From assembly GCF_002902985.1 (NCBI RefSeq), contig NZ_CP026167.1, forward strand, positions 3,782,001 through 3,846,000: a stretch of 64,000 nt of DNA. The letters run 5' to 3'. The notes beneath the pieces are model-generated. The model worked only from the letters and a program-made list of their open reading frames with translations, was not told the origin of the DNA and made no database searches. A program made the translations under genes and the position numbers. Shown one piece after another: positions 60,982 through 64,000 of the stretch. Every line of letters begins with the position of its first letter. Within the stretch, counting starts at the first letter, position 1. Origin of the DNA: Leclercia sp. LSNIH1 (GTDB lineage: Bacteria > Pseudomonadota > Gammaproteobacteria > Enterobacterales > Enterobacteriaceae).

Positions 60982-62121
60982 TCAAAAATACTTGCGCAGA
61001 TACTCCGTCAGACAGAGGATTGCCATCGCCTGACCATACGGCATTGAGGTCAACGGGATCTGACGATAGAACGCCAGATCGCTGCCCATGCCGGTACCGA
61101 ACGAGGTTTGCAGCAGTTCCCCTTCCGGGGAGATGTTCTTCACGATCCCGCGAATGGCTCTCTCCGCCACCTCCGCATATTCGGCTCCCACATAGCGCTT
61201 GCGTACCGCTTTCAGGATCCCGTAGCTGAACCCGGCGGTGGCTGAGGCCTCAAGATAGGAGTTGGGATCGTCGAGCAGCGTATGCCACAGGCCGCTCTCA
61301 TCCTGACACTTCGCCAGGGCAGCAATCTGCGCGTTCAGCACCTGCACCAGATAGCGGCGCACGGCGTTATTTTCTGGCAGATCCACCAGCTCAAGGAAAT
61401 CAGGAATAACGATCGTCAGCCAGCTGTTGCCGCGCGCCCAGCGGGCGTTGGCAAAGTTGTGGTGGCCATCGTAGTTCCAGCCGTGGAACCAGAGCCCGGT
61501 CTCCCGATCCATCAGGTTCTGCACGTGCAGCAGGAACTGATAGACCGCCTCCTCAACATAGTCGGGTTTATTGAGCAGTTTACCAATCTTCGCCAGCGGC
61601 AGGACGGTCATCATCAGGGTGTCGTCCCACATCTGCTGGTAGTTCTCCTCCGCCAGGGTGATGTGCTGCATACCGCCGTGATCGGTGCGCGGCATCTCGT
61701 TCATCGCCCACTCCGCCCAGCTCTCCAGCCACGGTAGCCAGGCCGGGTTGCGCGTCTCTTCATAGCGATATGCGAGGGTCAAAAACGGCGACATGGTGTT
61801 GACGTTTTTGGTGGTGGCCCCTTCGGCAAAACGCTCGGCAAACCAGCTGTCGATGATATCGCGCATCGCTTCATCCCCGGTCTGGCAGTAATACTGCCAG
61901 ATACCGTAGAGACCAACGCCGTGGGTCCACTCCCAGCCCGCCCAGCCTTTGGTGTCGATTACCCGCCCGTCGTCCAGCCGCAGTAAAAACTCGCCGGTTT
62001 TATCGTGAATGTTCACCAGGTTATGCGTCACGTTTTGGATCAGCGTTTTCAGTTCATCTCTGGCGATAAAACGCTCTGGCTGACGCAGTAACGGGCTATG
62101 TTTGACAGGCCAAACCTTCAT
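60982..62121 (-). CDS. Unsaturated rhamnogalacturonyl hydrolase (GH105/GH88 family, RhiN/YteR-like)
   Basis: A 379-residue alpha/alpha-barrel hydrolase of family GH105 that removes the unsaturated galacturonyl unit from rhamnogalacturonan oligosaccharides in the cytoplasm. No signal peptide. The typical motifs are WAGWEWTHGVGLYGIWQYY, a tryptophan/aspartate-rich active-site stretch (MWDDTLMMTVLPLA) and GLWFHGWNYDGHHNFANARWARGNSW. The gene lies four bases after the transporter gene. The pair corresponds to rhiN-rhiT of pectinolytic enterobacteria. E. coli K-12 has flhE after argS instead. Substrate is inferred from family. Confidence 0.87.
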   Translation of the reverse strand: MKVWPVKHSPLLRQPERFIARDELKTLIQNVTHNLVNIHDKTGEFLLRLDDGRVIDTKGWAGWEWTHGVGLYGIWQYYCQTGDEAMRDIIDSWFAERFAEGATTKNVNTMSPFLTLAYRYEETRNPAWLPWLESWAEWAMNEMPRTDHGGMQHITLAEENYQQMWDDTLMMTVLPLAKIGKLLNKPDYVEEAVYQFLLHVQNLMDRETGLWFHGWNYDGHHNFANARWARGNSWLTIVIPDFLELVDLPENNAVRRYLVQVLNAQIAALAKCQDESGLWHTLLDDPNSYLEASATAGFSYGILKAVRKRYVGAEYAEVAERAIRGIVKNISPEGELLQTSFGTGMGSDLAFYRQIPLTSMPYGQAMAILCLTEYLRKYF

Positions 62122-62125
62122 AATC

Positions 62126-63709
62126 TTAACCTCTGTTGTATGTCGAATTCAGTGGAGCACGTTCTTTCAGGGACGGTGCAGCGGGTTTATTGCGGTTCAG
62201 ATAGCCGATGTTGTTGTTTCCCCACAGGCAGTCGTAAGGCATACCGGCCAGCATCTCAACCGTGGTGCGGGCCTGCGGCGTGGCGGCCTCCGGCATCGCG
62301 CGGCCAGATTCACGCATTTTGGCCGTCTCTTCACGCAGCGTATTGTGCGTCTGTAAATTCAGCTTAAAGCGCAGCGACACCAGGAAGCCGCAGGTCAGCA
62401 CCAGGATAGTGCCCACGCTCAGGATCATCAGAATGGTGTGGCTTACCCCTTCCGGCTGCACCTTCTGGCCGCTGACAAAGCCAGACATCTGCATGACGAT
62501 ACCCACCAGCATGATGGCTCCCGCCTGGGACGCTTTACGGGTCAGAGTCATGATCCCGGCGAAGATCCCTTCGCGGCGCTGGCCGGTGATGACTTCATCC
62601 ACATCAGCGATATAGGTGTAGGTGTTCCACGGCACATAGTTGATCCCACCGCGACCCAGACCCGCCAGGGCAGAGACCAGCAGCAGCAGCGCGTAGATGT
62701 CGCTCATACCGGCGTAATACAAACCGGCATAGGAGAGCGACGCCAGACCAAACAGCACCACCACCATGCGGTACGACGGTGCCGGTCCAAAGCGGATGCA
62801 GAGCGGGATCATCGCGATAACGGCCAGGAACTGGAAGATAGCCATGGTGCCCAGCAGATTCGAGGCCATAGAAGCTTCCTGCATCAGCACAAAGACCACG
62901 TAGTAGGTAAAGACGGCGTTGAACACATCCTGGGCGATGTAGCCCCCAAGGTACATCCCCAGGTGCTGGCGGAAGATTTTGATCCGCAGGGTAGAGCTCA
63001 GCTCAACGAACAGACGGTTCAGGCTCTGGCCGAGGGTCAGTTTTTTCTTCTCCTCTTCGGCGCGCAGCGCGGCTTCGCTCCACTCTTCACGCGGACGTTC
63101 CCAGGTGAAGAACCAGACGAAGGTCAGCATCAGGGCGCACAGCACCGAGAAGACCAGGCTGGCATAGAAGAAGGAGATGGCGTTGTCTTTACCGAAGTGG
63201 GTTAACAGAATACCCGGCAGGAACGAGGCCAGAATCGCCGACATCTGCGCCATAGAGATACGCGCGCCGGAGAACTTGGTTTTCTGTTTGAAATCGTCGG
63301 TCATCTCCGGCACCAGCGTTTCGTATGGGACCAGGATCATGGTGTAGACGATATCGAAGATCAGATAGGTCAGCAGGTAGTACCAGAAGCCCATATCGCC
63401 GACCCACATCAGCGAGTAGCTGAAGACGCAGGGGATGCCGAGCAGAATAAAGAACTTGCGGCGGCCAAAGCGTTTGCCAAGCCAGGTGGTGCCAAAGTTA
63501 TCGGTCAGGAAGCCCATCAGCGGACTGACGACGGCATCCAGAACCCTTGCCGCCGCAAAGATGAAGGTAGCCTCAATCGGCGTGAGGCCACAGAAGGTGG
63601 TGTAGAAATATAATAGCCAGGCAGCGGTCAGCGCTGTGGTCCCTGCCCCGAGAAAATCACCCGATCCGTAAGCAAGATAGTTCGCGAGTCCAATTTTACG
63701 TGTTTTCAT
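62126..63709 (-). CDS. GPH-family sugar:cation symporter (RhiT-like rhamnogalacturonide transporter)
   Basis: A 527-residue membrane transporter of the glycoside-pentoside-hexuronide family. It opens with the family-typical segment KIGLANYLAYGSGDFLGAGTT, and about twelve hydrophobic helices follow. Motifs include LDAVVSPLMGFLTDNFG, YTMILVPYETLVPEMTDDF and GRGGINYVPWNTYTYIADVDE. A C-terminal hydrophilic tail of about 80 residues is present. The ATG at 63709 was chosen because the hydrophobic transporter begins there; the frame continues upstream without homology. Partner of the GH105 hydrolase, so uptake of rhamnogalacturonan oligosaccharides is inferred. Confidence 0.86.
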   Translation of the reverse strand: MKTRKIGLANYLAYGSGDFLGAGTTALTAAWLLYFYTTFCGLTPIEATFIFAAARVLDAVVSPLMGFLTDNFGTTWLGKRFGRRKFFILLGIPCVFSYSLMWVGDMGFWYYLLTYLIFDIVYTMILVPYETLVPEMTDDFKQKTKFSGARISMAQMSAILASFLPGILLTHFGKDNAISFFYASLVFSVLCALMLTFVWFFTWERPREEWSEAALRAEEEKKKLTLGQSLNRLFVELSSTLRIKIFRQHLGMYLGGYIAQDVFNAVFTYYVVFVLMQEASMASNLLGTMAIFQFLAVIAMIPLCIRFGPAPSYRMVVVLFGLASLSYAGLYYAGMSDIYALLLLVSALAGLGRGGINYVPWNTYTYIADVDEVITGQRREGIFAGIMTLTRKASQAGAIMLVGIVMQMSGFVSGQKVQPEGVSHTILMILSVGTILVLTCGFLVSLRFKLNLQTHNTLREETAKMRESGRAMPEAATPQARTTVEMLAGMPYDCLWGNNNIGYLNRNKPAAPSLKERAPLNSTYNRG

Positions 63710-63877
63710 TACCGTCGACCCTGTAAGTTTTAGATGACTCCCGGTTAACGCGACGCCAACGGGAGTGACTAGACGGTTACAGTAAGAGTATCGCTTACGG
63801 GATACCTTTCTGTTTCTGCCACCGCCAGGCGGCAACTGGCAAAAATGCAAAGAGAATTACTACGCGTGTCACTGTTT

Positions 63878-63896
63878 TATAAAACAGCGTTTCTTT
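63878..63896. promoter_or_regulatory. KdgR-like box upstream of the rhamnogalacturonide transporter
   Basis: TATAAAACAGCGTTTCTTT matches the KdgR consensus (AATGAAACANTGTTTCATT) at 14 of 18 fixed positions, with the ends diverged. It overlaps a perfect palindrome, CTGTTTTATAAAACAG (63872-63887). It is about 170 bases upstream of the transporter start. The remaining sequence to the window end (63710-64000) shows no gene, so it is the promoter region of this operon. Confidence 0.45.
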
Positions 63897-64000
63897 TGCT
63901 TCAAAAGGAGGGGTCAGTTTTGCGAGCCAGTCATCAGAATAGCCTGATAACTGGCGAAAAAGCGATCACTAAACGGTCTGTTCAGAGGGTTGTGTTGGTA

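Overview
The window is a chromosomal segment of an Enterobacteriaceae species close to Escherichia, Salmonella and Enterobacter. Almost every protein is a near full-length match, from memory, to a gene of the E. coli K-12 block from yoaD/pdeD to argS, in the same order and orientation. CspC looks identical to the E. coli protein. Several features differ from K-12: a second FtsI-type transpeptidase between rlmA and cspC (as in Salmonella), a metallo-beta-lactamase-fold gene between yobF and yebO, a VirK/YbjX gene after pphA, no yebG, yebB or torYZ at their K-12 positions, and a rhamnogalacturonan hydrolase/transporter pair after argS where K-12 has flhE. This fits Enterobacter, Lelliottia, Leclercia or Kosakonia, but I cannot name the species. 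I see no insertion sequence, prophage, CRISPR array, tRNA or rRNA.

Layout. 1-6.3 kb: end of a c-di-GMP phosphodiesterase, yoaE with a short overlapping upstream ORF, and the manXYZ mannose PTS operon with yobD. 6.3-10.4 kb: mntP behind a MntR-like palindrome and a yybP-ykoY riboswitch, rlmA, the FtsI paralogue, cspC-yobF. 10.4-15.2 kb: the MBL-fold gene, yebO, mgrB behind a PhoP-like box, yobH, kdgR, yebQ. 15.3-25.3 kb: htpX, prc-proQ, msrC, yebS-yebT (lipid transport), rsmF. 25.3-34.7 kb: yebV, yebW, pphA, virK-like gene, the SdsR/SraC antisense sRNA pair, yebY-yebZ-yobA (copper), holE, yobB, exoX, ptrB, yebE, yebF. 34.8-43.1 kb: purT behind a PurR box, then the Entner-Doudoroff cluster eda-edd-zwf-hexR-pykA. 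43.2-50.6 kb: lpxM-mepM-znuA and divergent znuCB around a Zur box, then ruvBA and ruvC. 50.6-60.9 kb: yebC-nudB-aspS, yecD-yecE, yecN, cmoA-cmoB, cutC, yecM, argS. 61-64 kb: a GH105 hydrolase and a GPH sugar transporter.

How the parts connect. Sugar-acid catabolism recurs: KdgR, Eda and Edd are encoded here, and the rhamnogalacturonan pair at the right end has a KdgR-like box and would feed 2-keto-3-deoxygluconate towards Eda. HexR is encoded beside a HexR box in front of zwf. Metal homeostasis is also dense: manganese export, zinc uptake and periplasmic copper proteins. Cell-wall functions (FtsI paralogue, Prc, MepM, LpxM) form a third group.

I did not find a convincing undescribed multi-gene system. 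The window is mostly conserved core genome. The observations most worth a second look are the FtsI paralogue with an altered SxN motif, the short ORF overlapping yoaE, the LexA-type palindrome nested in the ruvC terminator, and the rhamnogalacturonan locus after argS. Family assignments come from reading the protein sequences and from memory of E. coli homologues; no database search was run.
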